A DNA stretch of 64,000 bases from Apteryx mantelli (lineage: Eukaryota; Chordata; Aves; Apterygiformes; Apterygidae). Below, in pieces: positions 20,601 through 30,407 of the stretch. The notes beneath the pieces are model-generated. The model saw nothing but the letters and a program-made list of their open reading frames with translations. It did no database searches and was not told where the DNA came from. The stretch is from positions 25,626,001-25,690,000 of the forward strand of contig NC_089981.1 in NCBI RefSeq assembly GCF_036417845.1. The letters run 5' to 3'. Every line of letters begins with the position of its first letter. Within the stretch, counting starts at the first letter, position 1. A program made the position numbers and the translations under genes.

Positions 20601-23600
20601 GGTTTCCCTGTTTCTATTTATATAAGTTGTCATAAGTTCTTAGGTTGCTAGATCTATATGATGAACAAAAGCAGCCTTATTTACAAGAATTTTAGAATCA
20701 ATTGTGACCTTTAGGCACCATCTACATAGAGAGATTGTGGTTTCTGATCATAGAATTTTTGTAATAGCACAGCATCTTTTTCTCTCAAAAATGCAGATTG
20801 TTCTGACTGTTGCAAAATGCAGTGTCATAATTACTTAAAAGTACCCTTTTTCCATAGTCATATCACTTAAAGATACAGTGTCTGTGTTTGTGCTAGAAAA
20901 TGATTAATCAAAACATATTGTAGACATTTGGACCCTCTTCAAGCTAAGGCATGAAAATATCCCATGCAGGTTATTCAGTAATGAATTAATGACTTGTGTT
21001 TTGCTTCAGTGTTTCACTTTTGACAAGCCACTGTTTCATGATTCTTTATTTCACTTCCATTTGTTAGACAATGTATCTCATGCATCTGTGACCGTTGAGG
21101 CTGATCGGAATGAGACATTTCTCCCATTCAGTATTCCTTTGTCATTTCGTTCCCCATCTCCTCTCGTCTCTCTCCAAGCTGTCAAGGAAAGGTAAAACCT
21201 GCAGGAGATTCATTCATCCATTGCATCCTGCCACTTTTCCCTCCTCTGAATTGGTAGCATTGTCTGGTTTAGTTCACACTGTTCTGCAAGAATGTAACAT
21301 ATGAAATAAAACACAGAAAATGCAATCAAGTTTGTTCAGCAATTTAAAGCTTTCATCTTGGCTCTGAAGAAGATATGAAAAGTTGATGTTAACTTCAGTG
21401 GAGCCAAGATTTCAGCCTCAATTTTTGAATGTCTACAAAGAATGTTTGACTTTACCCTGTAAACTGGGGTTGTGGTTTGTACTTGGAACAAACTTATTGA
21501 ATGTTGTTTTATGATTTGACTCTTTTGCTACTTAAATTGCAGAAGGAATGCGAGAAGAATTCCTGTATTGCTTGAGGGCAAACATTAAAACTTTTAAAAG
21601 ATGCTAGATAGTGCCAAAACATGCTACCAAAGTATACCGCATTGTCTGCCGCCTTCCCCCCTTTCAGTGAATCTAATCAGTTCCCTAAATGTTTATGGAA
21701 TAACAGTAGCTTATACTTAGTGCAAGTAAGTATGATAATGTCTGTTTCATGCAAAATTGAAATTGTCTTTTTAAAACTCACTTAAAGGGGGACAATTATA
21801 AAGCAGATGCTATTAAGTATGTAACTTACAAATTTGAAAAAAATTATATATGTTTCTTATTTAAAACTTTGTTGGTTTGTAGAGATGGCCTGAAAAATTG
21901 CTTAGCTCTCCTCTCGGTTACTTAGGTATACGAATGACTTACATCCTGAAACAAAAAGCTGTAGCTGATGTCAATAGTGTGAGGCTCTCAGAATAAGCTT
22001 CAGAAGTACTTGCCCTGTTTTGAATTCTTTCTACTCCCTGAGCAATATTTGGGAGTTTATTAGTAGAAACATTTATTACTAGTAATCAGTACTAAATTTT
22101 CAAGTGCCTGCTATATTCCATTTTTCTATTTGTGATTAAAGTACTATCATATGTTACAGCTAACTTTTTTGGGTTTCCCTTTAAACCTGCCCGTACACCA
22201 AGGTCCAGTTACTGTATTATGTTTGAATCCTTTCCCTCTTCTTCGGCAGCCTTTAACTTTTACTATACCTCGGTATAGTAAACAATACCAGACTCTCTGA
22301 GAGAATCAAAGGATTGGCTTTCTGGTTTTTGATGCTTTTAAACTAGTTCTTAGCTAGAATGCAGAATTTGGGTTTTTTCTTTAATTCCTGATGTCCTGGT
22401 TTTCTTCACGGTGTCTGAAAGAGTTGATTTTTGGTATATGCACTGGCCTTTCTCTTGGTAAAGTAAATTACGGAATAGATACTGATGACATAAAAAGCTT
22501 TCTTTTCTGTTTCTGTAAGCTTTGTAATCTGAAGCATCAATGTGGAGTACTGTAAAACAGTTTCTTGCCACCAAGAAGGCTGTAATTTCCTAGTGATGCT
22601 TACTGCTTATAAGCACTAAAATGCATGTAGTCAATCTGCATTTATTGTTATGTAAGTGCAGATATCAAAATCTGAGCACTAATGTTGATATGTGATCCTG
22701 TTTCTGAAGCAGCAAAAAGCCCGTCTTAAATACTTGGTGATCCTCTGTGCTGAAAGTATAGACTGTCTGAAATATGGGTTTTGAGCTTTTTCTTACTGAT
22801 TTTTGTTCTTGTCAGTCACCACCGATGTGATCCTTTTTCAAGAGTCCTTGAGCTTATAAACATTTTTGAAGTGATAGTTTGGATGGAAAGGAAGCACTTG
22901 ATTCTTTCACTTGTTAACTTGGTACAATTTCAAATGTTTTAACTTGACTCCTAGTGTTTCCAGCTTTGTACGCAAAACTACTGAAAAGATTGGCACCCTT
23001 CATGTGAGCCCTGATATTAGAGGGAGGCAAGAAGCAAAGGATGACGAGCAGCTGCAGGAGGTGACTGTTAATGTAGCAGCATTTCCCCAGGAAAAGAAAG
23101 AGTGAGTGCAAAATCACGTTGTCTTAACAATTGCATTTGCTGGATGTTCTGAGGAGAGCAATCTAAAGAAAATCTGCCTTTTCAAGTGGAATGGGGAGCT
23201 GAATGAGGCTTTTGTAAAGTTTTCCAACTACCTTTGTTACTTTGGTGGTTTCACTGGTTCTCCTTGACTCCTTACCTAGAAGCTGTTTCAGGCAATGAAC
23301 CCTTCTGGATGTTGGAAAAGCAATCTGTGTAGTGCTGTAATAACTGAGGAGCAAGAATGTAGGGTGTTCAGAAACTCTAACGTAATGTACCCGTAATGCC
23401 CGTTGCAGTTACAGGCATGAGTCTGCATGGGCCATTTCCTGCCCTTACTGAATGCAGAGTAAACACTTTGTCTCCCTCAAAACATCTTTTTTTTTTTTTT
23501 TTTTAATGATTATAAAACACTGAACTCTTAATGTTTTTTTTCCAGTGAATACAGAGCTAAATTTTTAAATTAGCAAGTTATAAGAATATGAAACATTTTA

Positions 23601-26600
23601 GACTAACTTTGGTATAGTGGCATGATACTGATTTTATTTATTTTTTTCTGAAATCTGCTGTAGTTGGAATAGAAACCATTACAGAAAGCCCCTCATATGT
23701 TAATAGTTGCTCTTCATATCCAATTCATCCATAATTTCTGCTGCTTCTTTAGAAATAAGAGCTTTATTTTTTTTTTAATAATGGTATTAATGTTGTTTCC
23801 TCACAATTTGGAGGAAAAGGCTCACTTAAATTATTAGATTAAATACAGTACTTAAGATGAGCCTGAAATCGGTATGTTCTGCTCCAGATCAGAACCACAG
23901 AGCTGCCCGCTTCCAGAAGAGGACCATCTAAGAGATCTCAAGGCTGCGACAGCAGAAGCTATGTAAGCAGGGAAACTTATTTATGTATAGACATACTGGG
24001 CTTTGGTAGAAAAATGATAAGTTTTCTTTTTATTAATCACATAAGAGTAATGCTGTAAATATCTATTAATGTGTAATGTAAACTGTATGGTGCTTATTTG
24101 GATAATGTTGTTTTTCCACATTAAAACCAAGCAGAACTCACTATAAGCTTATAGAGGACTAAAGGATAACACTAAAGCAGCTCTTTGCTAACTACAAGCA
24201 TACTTTAAAACAAAACAAAAACCCTAACAAACAAAATAAACTCAGTTTTGAAATGTTTGGGGAAATCAGAATGTAGTAAACATAGTAACATCAAATGTAA
24301 AGAGTCTGTGGTCTAAATTCTCTTTGAAGCACTCAAATCGGAGAGTAATTCAAGTTTAACAGTATATTTTGAGTTATGCAGTACATACATACCACTTGTG
24401 GCTTCTTAAAATTGTCAAACAACTCAGTAGGCTTCTCTTTTATGCTACAGAGCCAAACTCCAGGATCCACTGGTTTTGTTAGAACCACAGTATATGAGAA
24501 GGGTTTTACAGGAATGGCTTTTTTATCTGGAAGAAAAGTTTGGCAGCAAGGAGTGTTCTGCTTCATCTGTTAAGAAAAGCAAGATTGTGTGCGCTGAAGA
24601 ACAGCGGGAAGTCCTGGAGGAAAACCTGCAACTGGATCCAAATGGTGAAGGCCATGCAGACAAAGAACAGAGTGGTATCTTGGAAGCCTGCACTGTAAAA
24701 GAAAATACTGTTGAAACCTGTGAAGGCAAAACTGTGTGTGAAAATAGCGCTAATTCAATGGGACCTTTGGACTGCTGCTTTCAAGTGTCTCCTCCATGTG
24801 TCATAGAACAGGATGTTCAGAAAGATCTCACTGAGTTGACAACACTGTGTTTTGAGCTCTGTGTGTTTTGTTGCGGAAATGGTAATGCTGAGGAAAGTTC
24901 TGATCAAACTCCAACGCCAGCAGCTTCATGGACCTTGGCTTGTAGGTTTATACAAAGCTACTTCTTTCTTCTGGATTTGAAAAGACTAAAGCAGTGTATT
25001 ATAACCAGTTACACAAACAGTCCTAATGTATGGGAAACATACATTGCAGGTTTGAAAGGTAACTAATGAGATTTTATTACGAGTAAAACTAGTAAATTAG
25101 TAAAAACAAGATTTTATTTGGGGAGGAAAAAAAAGAAAAAAGCTTGAAAATGCGCACTGGTTCATGTTTGCAAATTTTCCTTCAGATGGAAGGAAATAAT
25201 GTGGTAGTTTGGGTGCAAGGGGGAAGTTGATGGGTGTGGTTTTTCTGGTGGGTTGTTTCTGAGTTGTTTTTGTTTTGTTTTGTTTTTTAAACCAAGATGC
25301 TTTTTTTGTAAAGAACTGCTGGTTCCTACGAGACAAAGCCCCCCCCCCCCCACACACACACACCTTGTTTAGCAATTCCACATAAACTACTTCTGAACCT
25401 TTTACTTTATATGCAGTTTGTTGCTTGAGCACCGTAGTGTTTACAAACCAGATGTATGTGCTTCAAAGAACAGTTTTGAAGCATCTAATTAAAATCAAAT
25501 GTATATAGTAACAAGTATAGTATCAAGACTAAGGGAAGGGCTTCAGCATTTACACTGGAAAGGGAAGGTTCAACTTGGAGAAACATGATTAATGCAAAAT
25601 GAAACTGAACAAGGAAGTGGTTCTGTGAAAACAAATGGCTTGTGATCACTTCAGATTTCCTTTTCCATAGAAATCCTTTCTGCTCTTTTTGCTGTTCCTT
25701 TTAGCCTTATTGAAACAAAGCTTCCTGATTGTATTGGAAAACAGAACTTGGTCTGTTCTGTGCATTCAGCTTCTGCTTTATGCATTTTCTTTTAAGACTG
25801 AAATAAAGTCTTGATGTTGATTCTCTCCTGACAGAGAGCAGCTAAACAACAGAATCTTGTTTTGATGGCTGGTATCTGATATTTGGGGTTGTGGGAATCT
25901 GTTTGCTAGCTAGATTCTTATGAGAGCTTTAGAAATAAAAGTAATGTGTGCATTCCCAGTTTGTTCTCAGTGGGCTATACCCCTTCCAGTTTTTGCAGGA
26001 TTGGGGGTTATGTTGAATTCTGCTTCCTGTGAGGTCAGTGACCAAATTGAAGTTTTTATTTATTAATAGAAGTAAACTATTTTGTTGAAAACTAACGCAG
26101 TTACGTTATATTCAGCAAGTCGTGTGTTCTGCAGTGGGCTGTCTTAGTTTGTATGAGAAATTGCTTCCTCTGAAGTCTAAAGAAAAGGAAAATATTTTGA
26201 GAATATTATTCCATGCCTTAACTGTATCGTTTTAACTGTGACTTGTAAGCACAACTTAGTAATGTTGACTTCTATGAAATGAACAAGTAGAATCTGTTCA
26301 CTTGTTATCACTGTTAGCCAAAGAGAAAATTCCATGAAAGTAATGGAAATTTGTGTTCCTTGTGCTTAACAACAGCTCTTTGTGTGTTAGGCAAAAAAAA
26401 TCTTGCCTTTATCTTGTAACATGTACACCAATTTATTTCAGAATTAACTTGTCACAGTCCAGTAGTTTTGGCAATGGAAAATGAAGATATGTTGAAAATA
26501 CTGAAACAGTTGCATGATTTGGGGCCTTGGGATGATAGCCCTCTGTTACTGGTGCATGTTCAAAGGTTTGTAGCCAACTTTGTTTCTTTGTTTAGTGGGT

Positions 26601-26602
26601 TT

Positions 26603-26654
<52 letters not shown>

Positions 26655-29600
26655 ACACACACACACATACTCACAACTACTGTATATTGTTAACTTGCTA
26701 TCAGGAATGGGTTTGAGCTTTTCACTTGACATTTCATGAAGCTTTCTGTATATCTAGTTAGGGAATCTTTTAAAGAGTTCATCTTTCAATAGTATCTTGA
26801 ACTTGCAAGAGAGCTTGAATTTGAAATAATTATTTTGTCTTGGTAAAATGGTAATTTTGCTGCTGTTTAGCACTGAAGATAGTTTTTATCCTTTCTCTTC
26901 AGGCTTTATGAAAAGTTTGGGGAAACAGCTCTTCGGCCCTTGATCAAGTTCCACCCCTCTATTTTGCCTTCAGATATCAGGCAACTTTGCAGGAATGACC
27001 CAGCTCACTTTTTAGCATATTTAGATAGTCTTGTGAAATCCAAGCCAGAGGATAAAAGGTAAAGGGAATGTATAATCTTTTTCCTCTGTATGTGAACTAT
27101 GCATAATGTAGATACAGGAATAGTAAACATGTAAACACCTATTTGGTACTCTTTAGCATTGGATTCTAATTCATTCTGCCAGTTTCAGCTGGTCTCAGCC
27201 TGGGTTATCCATTACATTAGTTCCTATTTTTAAGAGGGTTTTTCTATATGATAGTTTAAATGGAACTGACTATTTGTGTTCCTGTGCCTGCAGTTCAGTA
27301 TGCCAAGGTTAGACAACATTTTAAAAAAAAACTGTCAGCCTGATGGTTTTCCGTTGTTCCCATCAGTCCATGGAAACATAAATCAGTCTACGCTTTTCTG
27401 CGTGCTGAGAATTGCTTTTATTTTCCAGGCATTGCATCATGATAGTTAATCTACATCCATGTTTTGACTTTGTGTTTGTGTGTGTGCACATGCACATACA
27501 ATTTTTACTGCTCCATATTTGGTATACTTAAAACTGATAGCTTTTCCATGTGCTTTTTTTTCCCTAGGTCATGTCTCCTTAGATCTCTTTTGCAGCCTGA
27601 ATCATTACGACTAGATTGGCTGTGCTTGGCAGTTTCTCATGATGCACCACAAAGAACAAATACTGTGGATGCAGAAGGAAATCCCAGGTAAAGTAGGGTT
27701 CACCTGAGTTCCTGAGTGAACCAAAAAGCTTCAACTGGTCTGTAGGCTTTTGTTTGGGTCTTATATAACAGTTTGAATGTCACCGAATCATTGGAGCATT
27801 TCTTGTATTCTAGAGCTCAGCAGAAGCAACCAAAGGATTAAATAACTTCCTTATCTGAAATCTTTTTCAGAAAGACTGCTCTGCTGAGACTGCATAGTTT
27901 CATTCATTTTCCTTCTCTCATTTCATATAGCTGACTTTTCTGTAGAGAAAACGTTAAATTTCTGAAGAAAAATATTAATGCTGTAAAACTTAATTTCTCT
28001 TCTCCCAGGCCACGATCACATTTGTTTACTTGGGGCTACAGTCAGCTAATTCTGCTTTTGATTAAACTTCCAGCTGACTTTGTAACAAAAGAGAAGATGG
28101 CTGACATCTGTAAATCATATGGGTAAGATGAAAACTTGATTATTTTTGATACTTGGTTGGTATTCTGATGCACACAAACACAAATGAAAGACCCAAATGA
28201 AAACCACTCATCTGCTCATTACTTGAATTGGTTTCTTTTAGTCTTCAAAACAGGAGATGGCTTTTAATTCTAAGAGTCTGTTTTAATGCATGTAGTACCT
28301 TGCTGTTCCTTTTGGTTTGGGGGTATTCCCTGTGTCCCTGTTCTGCAATGAGCAGTATCGTTGCTGGTGTTCAAGAAATTCAGTTGCTTCTGTCTTTGCT
28401 GTATATTTAAAAAAAAAAAAAAAAAAAAAGCACTTAATTATTGTTGGCTTTAGTTTAGACTGAGTATTTGATTCCTGGAAATCTTCACTCTCTTATTTAA
28501 GATTCTGGCCTGGATATCTTTTTCTTTGTCTGGAGCTGGATAGAAGAACAGAAGCCTTTACTAATATTGGTCATTTGGATGATTTGAGCCTGTTGAATGG
28601 AGAAGCTGGTTAGTGAATCTTAAGCTGTGTAAACATACCTCTAATACAGGAACTTCCTTTATTATGTACTGATTAGGTTTGCCCAAAGTTGAAAGAGATT
28701 TAACAAACAAAAAAACCCCACCTGCTTTGGTAGAGGTTCATCTAAGTATGTAGTGCAGTATATTTGAAACCCATAAATGGGTGTTGTATTTTGCTACTGT
28801 GCTTCTTGAAATCAGCCTTGACAGAAAATGTGTAAAGCCTCAAGAGTTTTGAGCTGTTTATCAGGTAAAGTGAAAGTCAAACCTGGTGTTTTACGTGGAG
28901 GAATAGCTAGCCTGATGGCCCAGTTCAAGACTCCTCCCCCCCACACACACACACCCACACCCACAAGATGTGAACAAAGCATTGTGTGTTACGTGGCAGA
29001 ACTTCAGAAGAAAATTCCCAGTAGCCTTTAGATGAAGAAAACAATTCTTTGGCATTTGACTTGATCCAGAGTCTTAAACACTGAATTATTATAAAAGTTT
29101 GTGAATGTTTCAGTGCTGGATTTTTACACTGAGTCAGTCAAGGCAGCACGCCCTTCTTGTATGCAGTCTGCTTGTTGCTGGCACTTGAGGTTTTCTTAAA
29201 TTTTCAAAAAGAAAAACAGAATGCTAGGTTCCTTTTTAAGTGCATATATATTTAAAATAGTAGGCTTGGAAAAATCTTTGTTTTGCAAATGAAGTGGTAA
29301 CGGTCTCATTTTGAATCTAGGTTTGATTCCAGAGACCACAGAAGAATGGAAGTTTCTTCTGCATCTTGCAGAAAATCACAGTGCTGCTTCCCACCATCAC
29401 AGCATACATAATGGGAATGCTGTCAGCAATGGTAGCCCTAGCTGGGAAAACTGCATCACTGTGGAAAACATCTCTCTCTTATTGGCAAAGGCAATTGGCC
29501 CAAATCGTGCCTTGCCTCTATTGCAGGAGTGTGGCTTCTCCCTAGAATTGTCTGAGAGATTTACTAGTGTGTGTGAGATACTGCGAATTGCTGAGAAAAG

Positions 29601-30407
29601 GCAAAGGTAAGATGGCACGTCAATAGAAGATCTGTCAATGCACACTATTCATTCTGGGTCTTCCTGTTGCTTCGAGTTTTCTTGTCAGTTAACAAAAAAA
29701 TAAAATACTTCACACTTTGTTTCTGGAACTTTAAAGTTGAAAGCTTTTCTCTTACTTAGCAGCTATGCCTATGCAATATAGGCACCCCTGTGTTCATTGT
29801 TGACTGGAATCTGTTCAAAACTAAAGAACTGATGAAGAAGGGAGACCACTTTGCTCTCCTGTAGCAATTATCTGTATAACTTCTTTCTTGACTAAAGAAT
29901 GGGATTTTAAACATCTGCCACAGACCACTGTGAATAAGTTCAAAAAGTAAAACCTGCCCTGCTACTGAAACAATTGAGGAACAGTTATTCAGAGACCCTA
30001 TTCTAATTCTGGAAAAGAAGATGAAAACAGATGATACTGTATTCTGAAAAGATTGGCAATTTAAAGGCTTTTTAAAGCCTCTGTCACATCAAGCCCAGGC
30101 CCTCTGGGACTTGGAGAATCTGAGTGTGGATTCTGTGAAGGAGATGTCTGATTTGCTTAGTCCTTCAAGTACTTTCAGATCTGACCTATTCCCTTCCAAA
30201 GAGAACATGTGTGGTGATGTCATGATGTTACCTCTGAAATAGAATCATGCTTTTGACAAACTTTGCTTTAGCAAACAAAACCAAACCCAATTGTTCTTTC
30301 TCTTGCATTTTTTGTTTAATTTTTTTTTTCTTTGCATTTATTGCAGAGCCCTGATTCAGTCCATGTTGGAAAGGTGTGACCGGTTCTTGTGGTCTCAGCA
30401 AGCATAG
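10941..30407 (+). CDS. HPS5: HPS5, BLOC-2 complex subunit (complete coding region)
   Basis: HPS5 is a subunit, with HPS3 and HPS6, of cytosolic BLOC-2, which directs cargo to lysosome-related organelles such as melanosomes and platelet dense granules. I traced 22 coding exons: 10941-11048, 11456-11566, 12413-12477, 12606-12798, 14630-14763, 15541-15756, 16105-16176, 16426-16514, 17521-17699, 17934-18092, 19229-19388, 21068-21191, 22955-23101, 23888-23962, 24451-25058, 26442-26565, 26903-27058, 27568-27687, 28009-28122, 28502-28608, 29321-29606 and 30347-30407. They total 3408 nt (1135 residues plus stop; human is 1129 as I recall) with all phases matching. The N-terminal third is the WD40-propeller region, a serine-rich segment lies near residues 430-480, and the C-terminal half is helical and ends DRFLWSQQA. 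All introns are GT-AG except that after exon 14630-14763, which is GC-AG. Confidence 0.98.
11456..11566 (+). CDS. HPS5: HPS5 exon 3, residues 37-73
   Basis: It encodes [19 protein letters not shown] through RLFLTHK, the first blade region of the WD propeller. Acceptor CCTTCAG, donor AAG|GTAAGG, phase 0 at both ends. Confidence 0.97.
12413..12477 (+). CDS. HPS5: HPS5 exon 4, residues 74-95
   Basis: It encodes [21 protein letters not shown], with a split Ser codon at the donor ACCAG|GTGAGT. Confidence 0.97.
12606..12798 (+). CDS. HPS5: HPS5 exon 5, residues 95-159
   Basis: It encodes [19 protein letters not shown] through [13 protein letters not shown], with two WD-type strands (VVVWELN and [15 protein letters not shown]). 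Donor AAG|GTAAAA. Confidence 0.97.
14568..14607 (+). repeat. (TC)n microsatellite and T-run upstream of HPS5 exon 6
   Basis: About 15 TC units (14568-14598) run into ten Ts and then CCCCTCTCCTCTTTAACCTTAG, so the repeat forms the outer part of the polypyrimidine tract for the acceptor at 14629. Confidence 0.9.
14630..14763 (+). CDS. HPS5: HPS5 exon 6, residues 160-204, with GC donor
   Basis: It encodes [19 protein letters not shown] through TRTYLCDTE plus two bases of Arg. The donor is GAG|GCAAGT, not GT: the frame and the conserved [12 protein letters not shown] join require this boundary. The acceptor is preceded by a (TC)n microsatellite and a T-run. Confidence 0.95.
14815..15362 (-). mobile_element. 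CR1 LINE fragment, antisense in HPS5 intron 6, internally deleted
   Basis: The minus strand carries two separate CR1 pieces. From about 15262 down to 14815 it matches the 3' end of CR1 ORF2 and the 3' tail: [38 protein letters not shown] and [15 protein letters not shown] are the characteristic C-terminal ORF2 motifs, and the nucleotide tail ends in the typical TTGGAAGGGACCT (plus-strand) block. From about 15362 to 15268 it matches the linker between endonuclease and reverse transcriptase ([28 protein letters not shown]). Most of the RT domain between them is absent. The copy fills roughly 70% of the 777-bp intron, is in inverse orientation to HPS5, and is old and non-functional. Confidence 0.85.
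15541..15756 (+). CDS. HPS5: HPS5 exon 7, residues 204-276
   Basis: It encodes [19 protein letters not shown] through [10 protein letters not shown]. Acceptor CACCAG, donor TCGG|GTACTA, phase 2 at the end. Confidence 0.96.
16105..16176 (+). CDS. HPS5: HPS5 exon 8, residues 276-300
   Basis: This is a short 72-nt exon encoding [20 protein letters not shown], a diverged linker compared with human. Donor TTGAC|GTAAGT. Confidence 0.95.
16426..16514 (+). CDS. HPS5: HPS5 exon 9, residues 300-330
   Basis: It encodes [19 protein letters not shown] and [10 protein letters not shown], a well-conserved propeller segment. Donor AAAG|GTAAAC. Confidence 0.97.
17521..17699 (+). CDS. HPS5: HPS5 exon 10, residues 330-389
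   Basis: It encodes [19 protein letters not shown] through [16 protein letters not shown]. Acceptor TTTTGCAG, donor AGA|GTAAGT. Confidence 0.97.
17934..18092 (+). CDS. HPS5: HPS5 exon 11, residues 390-442
   Basis: It encodes [19 protein letters not shown] through a conserved serine cluster, [13 protein letters not shown]. Donor CAT|GTAAGT. Confidence 0.97.
19229..19388 (+). CDS. HPS5: HPS5 exon 12, residues 443-496
   Basis: It encodes [19 protein letters not shown] and [19 protein letters not shown], an acidic, serine-rich and probably disordered linker. I place the donor at CCTG|GTAATG, giving a VEPD junction in frame with the next exon. The alternative GAGCAG|GTGGAA (about 19379) does not keep the frame. 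Confidence 0.88.
21068..21191 (+). CDS. HPS5: HPS5 exon 13, residues 496-537
   Basis: It encodes [19 protein letters not shown] and ends [12 protein letters not shown] plus two bases. It matches the human DNVSHAPVMFETDKNETFLP. Acceptor TTTGTTAG, donor GAAAG|GTAAAA. Confidence 0.92.
22955..23101 (+). CDS. HPS5: HPS5 exon 14, residues 537-586
   Basis: It encodes [19 protein letters not shown] and then a diverged acidic stretch ending FPQEKK. Acceptor CTCCTAG, donor AAGA|GTGAGT. Confidence 0.95.
23888..23962 (+). CDS. HPS5: HPS5 exon 15, residues 586-611
   Basis: It encodes [19 protein letters not shown] and ends ATAEA plus two bases. Donor GCTAT|GTAAGC. Confidence 0.95.
24451..25058 (+). CDS. 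HPS5: HPS5 exon 16, residues 611-814 (largest exon)
   Basis: This 608-nt exon starts [19 protein letters not shown] and [14 protein letters not shown]. Its centre is a fast-diverging acidic linker with little similarity to human, and it ends in the conserved helical region ([32 protein letters not shown]). Donor AAAG|GTAACT. Confidence 0.96.
25340..25363 (+). repeat. C-run followed by (CA)n in HPS5 intron 16
   Basis: A run of about 12 Cs adjoins six or seven CA units. This is a simple repeat. Confidence 0.9.
26442..26565 (+). CDS. HPS5: HPS5 exon 17, residues 814-855
   Basis: It encodes [19 protein letters not shown] through [11 protein letters not shown] plus two bases. The donor CAAAG|GTTTGT is weak and lies about 50 nt upstream of a (TA)n microsatellite. 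Confidence 0.94.
26613..26667 (+). repeat. (TA)n/(CA)n compound microsatellite in HPS5 intron 17
   Basis: About 18 TA units (26613-26648), an A-run, then about 7 AC units. It begins some 50 nt after the exon 17 donor. Confidence 0.95.
26903..27058 (+). CDS. HPS5: HPS5 exon 18, residues 855-907
   Basis: It encodes [19 protein letters not shown] through [16 protein letters not shown], highly conserved with human. Donor AAAAG|GTAAAG. Confidence 0.97.
27568..27687 (+). CDS. HPS5: HPS5 exon 19, residues 907-947
   Basis: It encodes [19 protein letters not shown] through TVDAEGNP. Acceptor TTCCCTAG, donor CCCAG|GTAAAG. Confidence 0.97.
28009..28122 (+). CDS. HPS5: HPS5 exon 20, residues 947-985
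   Basis: It encodes [19 protein letters not shown] and [18 protein letters not shown]. Donor TATGG|GTAAGA. Confidence 0.97.
28406..28430 (+). repeat. Poly(A) run in HPS5 intron 20
   Basis: More than 20 As in a row. No retroposed body is evident upstream, so I treat it as a simple repeat. Confidence 0.85.
28502..28608 (+). CDS. HPS5: HPS5 exon 21, residues 985-1021
   Basis: It encodes [19 protein letters not shown] through LSLLNGEA. The donor GCTG|GTTAGT is slightly atypical at +3 but keeps frame with [11 protein letters not shown]. Confidence 0.96.
29321..29606 (+). CDS. HPS5: HPS5 exon 22, residues 1021-1116
   Basis: It encodes [19 protein letters not shown], then a diverged histidine-rich insert, then [15 protein letters not shown] and ILRIAEKRQ. 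Donor CAAAG|GTAAGA. Confidence 0.97.
30347..30407 (+). CDS. HPS5: HPS5 exon 23 (stop codon), residues 1116-1135
   Basis: It encodes [19 protein letters not shown] followed by TAG at 30405-30407, and is almost identical to the human C terminus. Confidence 0.97.

Noticed and set aside
20989-21067. Upstream in-frame extension of HPS5 exon 13 using an acceptor at about 21009
   Set aside because: With the phase left by exon 12 this extension would hit a stop; the acceptor at 21067 restores the conserved DNVSH junction.
25097-25432. Minus-strand open frame in HPS5 intron 16
   Set aside because: It spans a C-run/(CA)n and lysine/threonine-rich simple sequence within an intron.
28406-28430. Poly(A) run as the tail of a processed pseudogene or SINE
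   Set aside because: No recognisable body or target-site duplication next to it.
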